A program made the position numbers and the translations under genes. The notes under the pieces were generated by a model that was given only the letters and a program-made list of their open reading frames with translations, did not search any database and was not told the DNA's origin. Shown in pieces: positions 1 through 8,500 of a stretch of DNA of 64,000 nt. The stretch comes from DASPSR01 sp035498715 (GTDB lineage Bacteria; Nitrospirota; UBA9217), in contig DATJZV010000026.1 of NCBI GenBank assembly GCA_035498715.1, positions 1 to 64,000 on the forward strand. Reading direction: 5' to 3'. How positions within the stretch are numbered: position 1 is the first letter of the stretch; each line of letters begins with the position of its first letter.

Positions 1-125
1 CAGCCCATAAACCGGGGACGTGGCAAACATCCCTGCCGCATCCGCGAACAGGATCAGCAGTGGCCCTTAGTGAAGTAAGGGCCTGATTCGGGAATCCCCG
101 ACCTTCAGGCCGGGGAGGATGTCAA
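1..125 (+). mobile_element. Right end of an IS200/IS605-type (TnpB) element, copy 1
   Basis: Positions 3-125 repeat 22612-22734 with two substitutions that I can see. The repeat holds the last 27 codons of a tnpB reading frame (stop 84-86), the hairpin GGCCCTTA/TAAGGGCC (62-69 with 76-83) and a second GC-rich hairpin near 96-115, and ends at the terminal motif GAGGATGTCAA. In copy 1 the second stem carries one G-to-A change that creates an A-C mismatch. The rest of the element lies upstream of the window, so it may be complete or decayed. In IS605-family elements this segment also encodes the 3' part of the omega-RNA, whose guide is the flank that begins at 126. Confidence 0.7.
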
Positions 126-155
126 ACGGAAGAACTAGCCTAGGCGACTTTTGTC

Positions 156-401
156 TTAAGCGTCCACGTAACACAAATCATTGTCTCCGAATTCGCAGTC
201 GTCCGGGAGTACGGTCTGCTCACCATGTCCTTTGACGGCGCTCTTGACAGCCTGAAGTGCCCCTGGCTCAGCGTGAAGAATTTCGACTGCCATTGTCTCC
301 ATCTGGCCGTTTTTCTCCTCACCCTCATCGCCTACAGGTTCGATTCCTTCTACATCAGGATGTGCCACGATTGTCTGTATTTTTTTTAAGATTCGTTTCA
401 T
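156..401 (-). CDS. Small conserved-looking hypothetical protein (81 aa)
   Basis: An 81-residue acidic, soluble protein that I do not recognise. The start is well supported: a GGAGGT Shine-Dalgarno lies about 6 nt upstream of the ATG at 401. The N-terminus is basic (MKRILKKIQ) and the rest is acidic. Two cysteines lie in the last 15 residues (DDCEFGDNDLCYVDA), and there is no signal peptide or membrane segment. The gene ends about 30 nt from the IS605 right end at 125, so the element inserted just beyond its stop codon. Codon pattern and Shine-Dalgarno argue that it is real; the function is unknown. Confidence 0.55.
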   Translation of the reverse strand: MKRILKKIQTIVAHPDVEGIEPVGDEGEEKNGQMETMAVEILHAEPGALQAVKSAVKGHGEQTVLPDDCEFGDNDLCYVDA

Positions 402-1046
402 CGCGTTGACCTCCTTCCATCTCTTTAGTCTCTATATGTAAAATTATAACACCTTTGAACGGACATCTATACGAGCACAAATGTCATTAATACTATGATA
501 TTAATGCCGAGTTCGTACTGATTTCAATGAGTTCTCTGGAGCCCAGAGCACGATAAACCTGTATTCGTGATAATTAAGGGACAGCATATACACTTGATCG
601 GGCTGAACAGATGGCACGGAAGTTTGATATATGTACACAAGTGCAGGGCAATCTTTTTATGATATGCTGCAATAAGCACTAGCAGTGAATGTAGTGAGCA
701 GAACCCCTTGGCGGAAGGCATCGCTGGAGACACCGGGGTCATTCTTGCTATCATCGGGCTGGCGAATATCATGCCCCATGTCATGACCCCGACAATCCTG
801 AACCTGATGCCACTTCTGTGCGCCGGGTTCTCAATCCTGCTGATGGGACGGCAACCAGTTACGGATACTGAGTATGGTCCGCCCGTGACAGCTACCGGGG
901 GAGCCTCGGCGATAAATCCCGAGAAGCCTCAGATAATAATGAATTCCTGCGATCGTATTGGTCGAGATGGTCAGGGGTATTTTTTGTTTTGTAACTGTCA
1001 ATCCGGTATCCACATGCATCTCTTATCCTTTTTTGTCTGCACTTTC
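402..1046. other. Stretch without a convincing gene
   Basis: No reading frame here has both a ribosome binding site and a recognisable product. A TTG-started frame at 708-1097 on the plus strand begins with about 45 hydrophobic residues, then turns into low-quality sequence without a Shine-Dalgarno; it could be a decayed membrane protein. The last part leads into the promoter at 1047-1075. Confidence 0.4.
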
Positions 1047-1075
1047 TTGACAAGCAAAGTCAAACCACCTATATT
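1047..1075 (+). promoter_or_regulatory. Sigma70-type promoter for the patatin-like gene
   Basis: A perfect -35 TTGACA (1047-1052), a 17-nt spacer and TATATT (1070-1075). Transcription should begin near 1082, about 40 nt before the GTG at 1124. Confidence 0.6.
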
Positions 1076-1123
1076 GGAAACGGTATCAGAAATCTGACTA
1101 GCAGAAGGGAACTTCTCCCGAGA

Positions 1124-1948
1124 GTGTCAACCGTACGGCTTTTCCCTTCGTCCGGAGTCAATGAATCAATGCATGCAGTTCCCGTAAAAAGCCGAATTGG
1201 TCTCGCACTAAGCGGCGGTGCCACGCGTGGTCTTGCTCACATTGGCGTTCTGAAGGCGCTCGATGACCACCACATCAGACCCGACTGTATTTCTGGCTCG
1301 AGCATCGGGGCGTTCGCAGCCGCGCTTTACGCCTTCGGGGTCCCGATCAAGGAAATGCGACGGGTAGGGCAGGGTATGACGCCGCTCAATATCTCGAAAC
1401 TCAAACTCTCTCGCTATGCTTTGTTCTCGAACGAAGAGCTCGGGAAGCTTATCCTGGCCGAGATAGGAAAGGCCCGGATCGAAGACGCGAAGATCCCTCT
1501 CGCCATTATGGCCACGGATATCGGGAGCGGGGAAAAGATAGTGTTGAGGCGGGGAGAGGTCGCGCCTGCGGTGATGGCGAGCAGTGCGACGCCCGGCATC
1601 TACATGCCGGTGCGAATTGATGGGAGGATGCTGATGGACGGAGGGATCGTGGAAGACGTCCCGATATCGCCGCTCCGCGCCATGGGTGCGGAAAATGTCA
1701 TTGCCGTGAACCTGAGCGCAGAGCGCAAATACATAAAACCCAATGACATCATCGACATCCTCTTCAATGCCTTCGATATCGCCATTGACGAGAACACCAA
1801 AGTACAGGTACGGGACGCGGATGTGCTCATTGAGCCTAGACTGTCTGACTTCCCCCGGATGGATACGAGCCAGATCGATGCGCTGATTGCCGAAGGCTAC
1901 CGCGCGGCGAAAGAACGGATTAAAAGGATCCGGGCCGTACTGAAGTAG
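1124..1948 (+). CDS. Patatin-like phospholipase family protein (RssA/NTE type)
   Basis: A probable Ser-Asp acyl hydrolase of the patatin/RssA family acting on lipid acyl esters. Visible motifs are the oxyanion loop GGATRGLAHIG (about residues 31-41), the nucleophile elbow GSSIG (about 58-62, Ser is the middle residue) and the catalytic Asp in DGGIVEDVP (about 173-181). At 274 residues it matches the single-domain bacterial members. There is no signal peptide, so it is likely cytoplasmic or peripheral on the membrane. The GTG start at 1124 gives the longest frame; an internal ATG at 1169, just before the conserved domain, is an alternative. rsmE follows within 60-90 nt and may be co-transcribed. 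The substrate cannot be told from sequence. Confidence 0.85.
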   Translation: MSTVRLFPSSGVNESMHAVPVKSRIGLALSGGATRGLAHIGVLKALDDHHIRPDCISGSSIGAFAAALYAFGVPIKEMRRVGQGMTPLNISKLKLSRYALFSNEELGKLILAEIGKARIEDAKIPLAIMATDIGSGEKIVLRRGEVAPAVMASSATPGIYMPVRIDGRMLMDGGIVEDVPISPLRAMGAENVIAVNLSAERKYIKPNDIIDILFNAFDIAIDENTKVQVRDADVLIEPRLSDFPRMDTSQIDALIAEGYRAAKERIKRIRAVLK

Positions 1949-2007
1949 CCTAATAGCATCGTGACAATAGTTCATGCCGGGCAGCGAAGTCAGCAATAGT
2001 AACTCGA

Positions 2008-2745
2008 ATGCAGATGCTCGGCCCGTTTTCCCGCATGAACCTCATTCTACTGTTTCCAAATGATTTCGCAGATAATGCGAGCCGTGTGCGGCTTCAGGGA
2101 CGCAGACTCAGACACGTGCTAGCCGTCCACCGCGCGTCTATTAACGATGAACTCTGCGTGGGGCTGGCGGGGGGCCGCATCGGCACTGGTCGTGTGACAA
2201 ACCTGAATGAAATGGTCCTGGAGATGGATGTGTGTCTCAACCGTCTCCCTCCTCCGGCGCTGCCCGTGACGCTCATTCTTGCCCTGCCGCGGCCCAAGGT
2301 GTTGAGGAGAGTGCTCCGGTCGGTGAGTGCCATGGGCGTGAAACGGATCATCCTTCTCAACTCCTTTCGGGTGGAGAAAAGCTTTTGGCAGAGTCCCTTC
2401 CTGGGCGAGGCAAAACTGAACGAACAACTGATCCTCGGCCTGGAACAGGCCCGCGACACAATGCTTCCGGAAGTCATCCTCCGCCCCCTGTTCAAGCCGT
2501 TTGTTGAGGATGAGATTTCGACGCTCATCCACGGGACGCTCCCTTTTGTCGCGCATCCCGCAGCATCCGCTTCCTGTCCGCGCAATATCGGCCAGCCTGT
2601 GACCCTTGCCGTGGGGCCCGAAGGCGGTTTTATCCCCTACGAAATCGAATTGCTCGTTTCCCGCGGGTTCTCCATTGTCAATCTCGGAGACCGTATCCTG
2701 AGCGTGGAAGCAGCGGTGACTGCCCTGCTCTCGCGATTGTTCTGA
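2008..2745 (+). CDS. rsmE: 16S rRNA m3U1498 methyltransferase RsmE
   Basis: Methylates N3 of U1498 of 16S rRNA with S-adenosylmethionine, a late step of small-subunit maturation. The protein has the N-terminal PUA-like part (LRHVLAVHRASINDELCV) and a C-terminal SPOUT trefoil-knot domain. The SAM-binding signature VGPEGGFIPYEIELL is at about residues 202-216, followed by NLGDRILSVEAAVTALL. Length (about 240 aa) is normal. No strong Shine-Dalgarno precedes the ATG at 2008; a second ATG at 2035 (MNLILLFPNDF) fits the usual family N-terminus better and may be the true start. The gene follows the patatin-like gene on the same strand. Confidence 0.9.
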   Translation: MQMLGPFSRMNLILLFPNDFADNASRVRLQGRRLRHVLAVHRASINDELCVGLAGGRIGTGRVTNLNEMVLEMDVCLNRLPPPALPVTLILALPRPKVLRRVLRSVSAMGVKRIILLNSFRVEKSFWQSPFLGEAKLNEQLILGLEQARDTMLPEVILRPLFKPFVEDEISTLIHGTLPFVAHPAASASCPRNIGQPVTLAVGPEGGFIPYEIELLVSRGFSIVNLGDRILSVEAAVTALLSRLF

Positions 2746-2957
2746 AAGAAAAAACCGTTGCAGCTAAATTCTCGTGCAATGAGAATGACAGCTCAGGCAG
2801 ATGTCCTTCTAACGAGCTATTGCAAAATCCAAAATCGTACGATAATATTTTATTAATTGTGAAGCGTATACGATTTCACTCCTTCACGTCGTACAATCAT
2901 CCCTCTAAACGAAAGACTATGACGAGCAGGCAGTTTTGCCCGTTATAGGAAGAACGA

Positions 2958-3965
2958 TCATTCCCACCGGAAGATTAGGGAGCCCAGCGAGAGAAAGACT
3001 GCACTCATGAGGGCGAGGATCAGGAGGTGCGGGGCGATGTCCGCAAGTCCCGCGCCCTCGGTCATGATCGCTCGTGCGCTGTCGACCAGGTGCGTGAGCG
3101 GCAGGATCTGCGCGATTTTTCGCACGACCGGGTTAGCGCCCTCGAGAGAGAACCATACCCCGGATAGGAGCATCATGGGCCACGTAAGAAGGTTCAGGAT
3201 GCCGCCCGCGAGCTCCTCGCTCGATAAGCGCGATGCCACGAGGAGGCCGAGGGAGATTAGGCATATGGCGCCGGCCAGAGATATGAGGAACAAGTTCGCG
3301 TAGGAGCCGCGCATCTGGAAGTGTATGAAGTAATTGCATCCGACGTACACGGCTACGGTGATTGTCTGGATCAGGAGGAGGCGCGATACCATCTGCGCGA
3401 ATAGGAATTGAAAGGGGCTCAGAGGTGTGGCCTTGAGACGTTTCAGAAACCCGTTTTTGCGGTATCGCACGATCACGTAGCCTACACCGAAAAGGCAGCT
3501 GAACATCATGTTCATGGCAAGGATGCCCGGTACGACCCAGTCCACGTAGCGGATCTCGTGGCCTCGGACCTCCAGTCTGCGGTAAGCCGTTCCGCCCTCA
3601 CCTTGGAATATCCGCTCGATCAGATATCCGTTCGGTGCATTGGTATTGATCCAATACCTCCGTCCCGCATGAAGATCGACGAGCATGTCGAGCTGGAAGT
3701 GCTCTACCTTGTCGATTGCCTTGTCAAGGTCATTAACGGGGATGAATTGTATGTATTTTGTCTTGAAAAATTCTGCGTCTGCTGTCGCAAGCGCTGACCT
3801 GTCACCCATCACGCCGACCTTGTATACAGCCTTCGGCTCTCCTGAGAACACAAAGGCGAAACCGAGTACGAGAAGCAGCGGGAACAGGATGTTCCAGCCC
3901 AAAGAAGACTTATCGCGGATGAACTCCATGTTCCGGGCATGCAGTATGGCGAGGAATTTTTTCAT
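2958..3965 (-). CDS. ABC-2 type transporter permease
   Basis: Membrane subunit of an ABC-2 exporter (DrrB/YhhJ-like). It has one N-terminal membrane segment (about residues 25-45), a large extracytoplasmic loop, then five hydrophobic segments in the C-terminal half, which is the usual ABC-2 layout. The ATG at 3965 has GAGGT 7 nt upstream; a TTG at 3971 would add two residues. The matching ATPase is encoded upstream on the same strand (4211-5095), separated by an unusually wide gap of about 245 nt. The substrate is unknown; a drug, lipid or polysaccharide exporter is possible. Confidence 0.85.
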   Translation of the reverse strand: MKKFLAILHARNMEFIRDKSSLGWNILFPLLLVLGFAFVFSGEPKAVYKVGVMGDRSALATADAEFFKTKYIQFIPVNDLDKAIDKVEHFQLDMLVDLHAGRRYWINTNAPNGYLIERIFQGEGGTAYRRLEVRGHEIRYVDWVVPGILAMNMMFSCLFGVGYVIVRYRKNGFLKRLKATPLSPFQFLFAQMVSRLLLIQTITVAVYVGCNYFIHFQMRGSYANLFLISLAGAICLISLGLLVASRLSSEELAGGILNLLTWPMMLLSGVWFSLEGANPVVRKIAQILPLTHLVDSARAIMTEGAGLADIAPHLLILALMSAVFLSLGSLIFRWE

Positions 3966-4210
3966 CAGCAAACCTCAAAGTTTCATTACACGGGTGAAAA
4001 CCAGTGGCGATGTCTTCAGGACCTACCACCATTGCCTTTTCTCAGCCCTTGCGCACGAGGTGGAGCTCCTTCTCTTTTTTTAATAAAAGTTCAAAAGAGA
4101 TAGCCCCGGAGCGAAAAAACCTTGCAATACCATGAGGACCGTTTTCCATCCACCTGTGCGAATCCCTGAAGTTTAGAAGCACTGATTTCTGATGACCGTG
4201 ATAAAAGATC

Positions 4211-5095
4211 TTAATTTGTCAAATCGCGTCCCGTTAATGCTATGAACAAATCCTCGAGGCTCCAGGACCGAACGTTCATTCGGCTGAGTGAAACACCCCG
4301 TCCCAGGAGCGTCCGGATCGTACTATCGACGTCGTGGGTCTGTATCTCGCACCATCCCGTCTGTTTTGAGGTGCATAGCGCCAGCCCGTCGATCTTGCCG
4401 ATCACATCCTCTTCCGGGAACTGCAGCACTACGTTGCCGAAGTGTTCCTTGAGTAGCAGCTCAGGCGTGCCCCGGGTGATGATTTTTCCCCGGTTCATGA
4501 TCGCGATCTCGTCGCAGAGTGTGTACGCCTCATCCATGTAGTGCGTGGTCAGCACGATGGTCTTCCTGCGCGACTGAATGAGTTTGATGAGATCCCAGAA
4601 GTTCCTCCGTGACTGCGGATCCAGCCCAGTCGTAGGCTCGTCCAGGAACAAGACCTCCGGGTCATTGATCAAAGCGAGGGCCATGAGTAGGCGCTGTCGC
4701 TGACCGCCGGAAAGCTTACGGTTGTCCCGGTCGAGAAATTCCTCGAGGCTGCAGAGCCGGATTACCTCCTCCAAGCCCATGGTCCTCGGGTAAAGGTTCC
4801 TGAACAGCCGTAGCGTCTCCCGTACCGTCAGGAATTCCTGGAGCGACGTAACCTGGAACTGAATGCCCGCCTCACGCCTGAACTGTGGACCCACTGGATC
4901 GCCCTTGTAAAGAGAGCTGCCCGATGTGGGCTGCTGGATACCCTCCATGATTTCGATGAGCGTTGTCTTGCCAGCACCATTCGGGCCGAGCAGTCCGAAG
5001 CAGACGCCATGCTCGATTGTCAGATCGACGTCATCGACGGCCGTGACGCCGGGATAGACCTTTATGAGATTCTTTACCTCAAGGAGGGGAACCAT
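4211..5095 (-). CDS. ABC transporter ATP-binding protein (CcmA/DrrA type)
   Basis: ATPase of an ABC-2 exporter. Walker A is GPNGAGKTT (about residues 37-45), the Q-loop is near QFQV, the signature is LSGGQRQR and Walker B is VLFLDEPTTGLDP, with a switch His in TTHYMDEA. The C-terminal ~80 residues form the extension typical of DrrA-like ATPases. It pairs with the permease at 2958-3965. The start codon has no Shine-Dalgarno; instead a -10 box ends 6 nt before the ATG (see promoter 5102-5130), so the mRNA is probably leaderless. Confidence 0.9.
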   Translation of the reverse strand: MVPLLEVKNLIKVYPGVTAVDDVDLTIEHGVCFGLLGPNGAGKTTLIEIMEGIQQPTSGSSLYKGDPVGPQFRREAGIQFQVTSLQEFLTVRETLRLFRNLYPRTMGLEEVIRLCSLEEFLDRDNRKLSGGQRQRLLMALALINDPEVLFLDEPTTGLDPQSRRNFWDLIKLIQSRRKTIVLTTHYMDEAYTLCDEIAIMNRGKIITRGTPELLLKEHFGNVVLQFPEEDVIGKIDGLALCTSKQTGWCEIQTHDVDSTIRTLLGRGVSLSRMNVRSWSLEDLFIALTGRDLTN

Positions 5096-5101
5096 GGCAG
5101 A

Positions 5102-5130
5102 AAAGTACCATGCGGTACCTCTACTGTCAA
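5102..5130 (-). promoter_or_regulatory. Promoter giving a predicted leaderless mRNA for the ABC ATPase
   Basis: Read on the minus strand: TTGACA (5130-5125), 17-nt spacer, TACTTT (5107-5102), then exactly 6 nt to the ATG at 5095. The expected +1 coincides with the A of the start codon. Confidence 0.6.
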
Positions 5131-5194
5131 GCTCAGTAACTGTTCTATATCCCGAACAGTACAGTGGAAAAGGAATGACTGAAAATGGTTTCTC

Positions 5195-5223
5195 TTGAGT
5201 CAGCAGTGATAATAGTGTAAAGT
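5195..5223 (+). promoter_or_regulatory. Promoter giving a predicted leaderless mRNA for arfB
   Basis: TTGAGT (5195-5200), 17-nt spacer, TAAAGT (5218-5223), then 6 nt to the ATG at 5230. No Shine-Dalgarno is present. It lies back to back with the divergent promoter at 5102-5130. Confidence 0.5.
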
Positions 5224-5229
5224 ACGACG

Positions 5230-5652
5230 ATGATTCCCGTCACCAGAACCATATCTCTCAATGAGAACGAAATAAAGCTACACTTTGTCCGTTCTTCAGG
5301 CCCGGGGGGGCAGAATGTGAACAAGGTGGCCACGGCAGTCCAGCTCCGGTTTGATGTGGGGAATTCTCCCGCCCTTCCCGGCGATGTGCGCACGCGTCTC
5401 ATCCGCCTAGCACGCAGACGCGTTACTCAGGAAGGTATTCTCATCATCGATGCACAACGGTTCCGCACGCAGGAGAGGAACCGTGAAGACGCGATTGCGC
5501 GATTGGTCGAGCTTATCCACAGGGCTGCGGAGAAGCCGAAGCCGCGGGAAAAAACAAAGCCTTCTCCGGCGTCAAAGCAGCGCAGGATTGAAAGCAAGAA
5601 GCGGAGAGGCGAGACCAAGCGGATGCGGCGGACGGTACCTGTCTCTGAATAG
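5230..5652 (+). CDS. arfB: Alternative ribosome-rescue factor ArfB (YaeJ), peptidyl-tRNA hydrolase
   Basis: Releases peptidyl-tRNA from ribosomes stalled on truncated mRNA. The release-factor catalytic motif is SSGPGGQNVNKV (about residues 22-33, with GGQ). The C-terminal tail is rich in Lys and Arg (about residues 100-135), as needed to enter the empty mRNA channel. At 140 residues it matches ArfB and lacks the codon-recognition domains of RF1/RF2. The start is the ATG at 5230, directly downstream of a -10 box without Shine-Dalgarno. It is transcribed divergently from the ABC exporter. Confidence 0.9.
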   Translation: MIPVTRTISLNENEIKLHFVRSSGPGGQNVNKVATAVQLRFDVGNSPALPGDVRTRLIRLARRRVTQEGILIIDAQRFRTQERNREDAIARLVELIHRAAEKPKPREKTKPSPASKQRRIESKKRRGETKRMRRTVPVSE

Positions 5653-5917
5653 ATTTTTTCCTGAAGATGTCATATCAGGGATGTGAGAGGGTGAATTCAA
5701 CCTCTAGGACACGCACCGGTTCCGTGTGAGCAGGCCACAGGGGTAAAAAGGAAGCGTCCCCATATGATGTCAAACTAATGACTGCAAGCGGAAAGTTGTG
5801 GCCTAACGGTGCATCTAACCATGCTAGGTCGGAGCCGTATATTCCCGCTCTGAAGGTATGGGTTTTACGCACGTCAGAGTCATGATGAGCGACGCGACTC
5901 TTATGGTATGGATGGAA

Positions 5918-6127
5918 CTACCGTTTTTTGCTGCTCGTTTTGAGCAGCTCGGCAATGCGCGGTGTGCATTGTTTGCCTTTGCATGAACCGGAACCTGCAC
6001 CCGTGGCTCTTTGTAATTCCTCAATGGTCTTTAGACCGGCCTTAATATGCTTGAGGAAAACACTTTTCCTGATCCCTTTACACCGGCATATTGGTTGAAG
6101 TCCATCGAGGATTTGTTGTTCTTTCAT
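5918..6127 (-). CDS. BFD-like [2Fe-2S]-binding domain protein
   Basis: A stand-alone domain of the bacterioferritin-associated ferredoxin (BFD) type, 69 residues from the ATG at 6127. Cysteine spacing is C-x-C (ICRCKG) near the N-terminus and C-x5-C (SCKGKQCTP) further on, the pattern that binds one [2Fe-2S] cluster; the GAGSGSC stretch is typical. BFD domains act as electron carriers or as partners of bacterioferritin or oxidoreductases; no bacterioferritin gene is in this window. Alternative starts are the ATG at 6139 and a TTG at 6163. A TTGACA on the minus strand (6173-6168) lies 16 nt from a weak GCAAAT that is 6 nt before the 6139 ATG. Confidence 0.75.
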   Translation of the reverse strand: MKEQQILDGLQPICRCKGIRKSVFLKHIKAGLKTIEELQRATGAGSGSCKGKQCTPRIAELLKTSSKKR

Positions 6128-6333
6128 TATAGTTCGCATCCTGGTATTTGCAGGGCTGTTCAAAGGATGTCAATCGAACAATCTGAAATACTGTTGGACA
6201 AAAACCCGCATGATATCCCGCAGCAATTTCTCTCTTACTAACTATATCATGAATTAAAGACTGCATGCAACATTTCCAACATCATCGCAGTACACCTGCA
6301 TGGCAGGCTGCTCGAAGGTGATCATGATTTTGG

Positions 6334-6362
6334 TTGCAATTCAACACATCTCGGAGTACATT
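6334..6362 (+). promoter_or_regulatory. Candidate promoter for uup
   Basis: TTGCAA (6334-6339), 17-nt spacer, TACATT (6357-6362). The start codon at 6401 has a GAGGT Shine-Dalgarno, so this transcript would carry a normal short leader. Confidence 0.4.
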
Positions 6363-6400
6363 GTGCGGGCGCAACAGGTGAATTTTGAACGAGGTATCTC

Positions 6401-8296
6401 ATGGCATTAGTAAGCTTACAGGACGTCAACGTCAGCTTCGGCGGGCCGCTTTTGCTCGAAGGGGTCAATCTCTCCATTGACCGCGGTGAGCGAGTCTGTC
6501 TCGTGGGCAGGAATGGTACGGGCAAGTCCACGATCATGCGCCTCATCTCCGGTGAAGTGAAGCCCGATGGCGGGAAGATCATTTACCAGCAGGGCGTACG
6601 CATCACGCTTCTGACGCAGGAAGTGCCGCATGCCCTCTTCGGTAGTGTGTTCGACGTTGTATCGGGCGCGTTCGGCGAACAGGGGCAACTGCTTGCAGCG
6701 TATCATCATGTAAGCAGTAAGCTGACCCATGATCACAGCGAGAAACTGATGGCTGAACTCGAGGATGTCCAGCACAGGTTCGAGTCGGCCGGAGGCTGGC
6801 AAATGCAGCAGCGGATCGAGGAGATCCTGACGCGCCTGCAGCTTCCCGAAGATGCCGAGTTCTCCGAACTCTCAGGCGGTCTTAAACGTCGCGTCCTTCT
6901 GGCAAAGGCTTTGGCAGGCCAGCCGGACCTTTTGCTCCTGGATGAGCCTACGAACCATCTGGACATCGATTCCATATCCTGGCTCGAGGAATTTCTGTTT
7001 TCCTTCGGAGGGACTTTGCTGTTCGTGACCCACGACCGGGCGCTGCTTCAGAAGCTGGCGACAAGAATAGTTGATCTCGACCGTGGACGGCTTACGAGCT
7101 GGCCTGGAAGTTACCGGACCTATCTTGAACTCAAGCAGGCAGCGCTCGACGCCGAGGCTGTTGAGAATGCTAAGTTCGATAAAAAGCTTGCCTCAGAAGA
7201 GGTTTGGATCAGGCAAGGGGTTAAGGCACGCCGTACCCGGAATGAAGGCCGCGTGCGTGCGCTTAAGGAACTGCGCAGGACCCGGAGCCAGCGGCGCGAG
7301 GTCACGGGTGCCGCGCGTATGCAGATGCAGGAGGCGGAGCGCACCGGCAAGCTGGTGATCGAGGCACAGAACGTGAGCTATGGCTACAACGACCGTCCGG
7401 TTATCCGCGATTTTTCCACGACCATCATCCGCGGGGACAAAGTTGGCATCATCGGACCGAACGGGTCAGGGAAGACGACGCTGCTCAAGATTCTCCTCGG
7501 CGACCTGATGCCGCAAAAGGGCATGGTGAGGCTCGGCACGAATCTCGAAGTGGCGTACCTCGACCAGCATCGCGCCCAGCTCGATGATGAAAAGACAGTT
7601 CAGGATAATGTCGCCAATGGCAGTGACCACGTGACCATCAACGGCAATCGGCGGCATGTCATCGGTTATCTGCAGGATTTTCTGTTCGCGCCTGCCCGCG
7701 CGCGCAGTCCTGTGAAGGTTTTGTCAGGTGGTGAACGGAACCGTCTTTTGCTCGCCAAGCTCTTTACAAAACCCTCGAACGTGCTCGTGCTTGACGAGCC
7801 CACGAACGATCTGGATATCGAGACCCTCGATCTGTTGGAGGAACTCCTGATGGACTATCCCGGCACGGTGCTCCTCGTAAGCCACGATCGTGCGTTCATC
7901 AATAACGTTGTAACCAGCACATTGGTGCTCGAAGGCGACGGCAAGGTAAATGAATACGTAGGCGGTTATGATGACTGGCTGCGCCAGAGCCGGAGGACGA
8001 TTGAGGTTTCTGCAGTTCCGGTCAAGCTAGACGAAAAAAAAGCAGCGCCGGGTCCCCAAAAAGAGAAATCGCGCAGGCTTACCTTCAAGGAGCAGAAAGA
8101 GCTTGAGGCACTTCCGAAGCGCATCGAGGAGCTCGAAACGGAACAGCAGCAAATCATCGCAGTCATGGCTGACCCGGCCTTTTATCGTGAGAGCGGTAAA
8201 AAGGTTACAGAAACAAAGGCACGACTTGAGGCGGTTGAAAAAGAGCTGGTTGAGTCATATGCGAGGTGGGAAGCGTTGGCAGCATTGCAAGTGTAA
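6401..8296 (+). CDS. uup: ABC-F family ATPase, Uup type
   Basis: A soluble tandem-ABC protein of 631 residues without membrane domains. First ABC: Walker A GRNGTGKST (about 36-44), signature LSGGLKRR, Walker B LLLLDEPTNHLD. Second ABC: Walker A GPNGSGKTT (about 352-360), signature LSGGERNR, Walker B VLVLDEPTNDLD. The linker (about 235-300) is the basic helical ABC-F linker. A C-terminal coiled coil (about 545-628, rich in Glu, Lys and Leu) is the hallmark of Uup as opposed to EttA. Members bind the ribosome or branched DNA and affect transposon excision and translation. The Shine-Dalgarno is GAGGT, and neighbours are transcribed separately. Confidence 0.9.
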   Translation: MALVSLQDVNVSFGGPLLLEGVNLSIDRGERVCLVGRNGTGKSTIMRLISGEVKPDGGKIIYQQGVRITLLTQEVPHALFGSVFDVVSGAFGEQGQLLAAYHHVSSKLTHDHSEKLMAELEDVQHRFESAGGWQMQQRIEEILTRLQLPEDAEFSELSGGLKRRVLLAKALAGQPDLLLLDEPTNHLDIDSISWLEEFLFSFGGTLLFVTHDRALLQKLATRIVDLDRGRLTSWPGSYRTYLELKQAALDAEAVENAKFDKKLASEEVWIRQGVKARRTRNEGRVRALKELRRTRSQRREVTGAARMQMQEAERTGKLVIEAQNVSYGYNDRPVIRDFSTTIIRGDKVGIIGPNGSGKTTLLKILLGDLMPQKGMVRLGTNLEVAYLDQHRAQLDDEKTVQDNVANGSDHVTINGNRRHVIGYLQDFLFAPARARSPVKVLSGGERNRLLLAKLFTKPSNVLVLDEPTNDLDIETLDLLEELLMDYPGTVLLVSHDRAFINNVVTSTLVLEGDGKVNEYVGGYDDWLRQSRRTIEVSAVPVKLDEKKAAPGPQKEKSRRLTFKEQKELEALPKRIEELETEQQQIIAVMADPAFYRESGKKVTETKARLEAVEKELVESYARWEALAALQV

Positions 8297-8500
8297 CGCT
8301 AGCGTTAAGGAATGCTGCTAAAGAATGTAACTGCATGCGCGTAGTTCTGGACAGCCGAAACAATTAACAGTTATTTGAAGTCCACATTTTTGCCATCGAG
8401 TCAAAGATTCGCGCTACAGGAGGCATCGGGGATCTTTTGCTTTAAGAAGTTTCCTGCTTATTTTTCAGCATTCTTATCTAAATTATTAGCCTAAATAGCA

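Noticed and set aside
330..360. GGTTCGATTCC-like T-arm sequence
   Set aside because: It lies inside the small coding gene and no other tRNA arms can be folded around it.
708..1097. TTG-started frame of 129 codons with a hydrophobic start
   Set aside because: No Shine-Dalgarno, weak start codon, and the second half does not look like protein; it also runs through the perfect promoter at 1047-1075.
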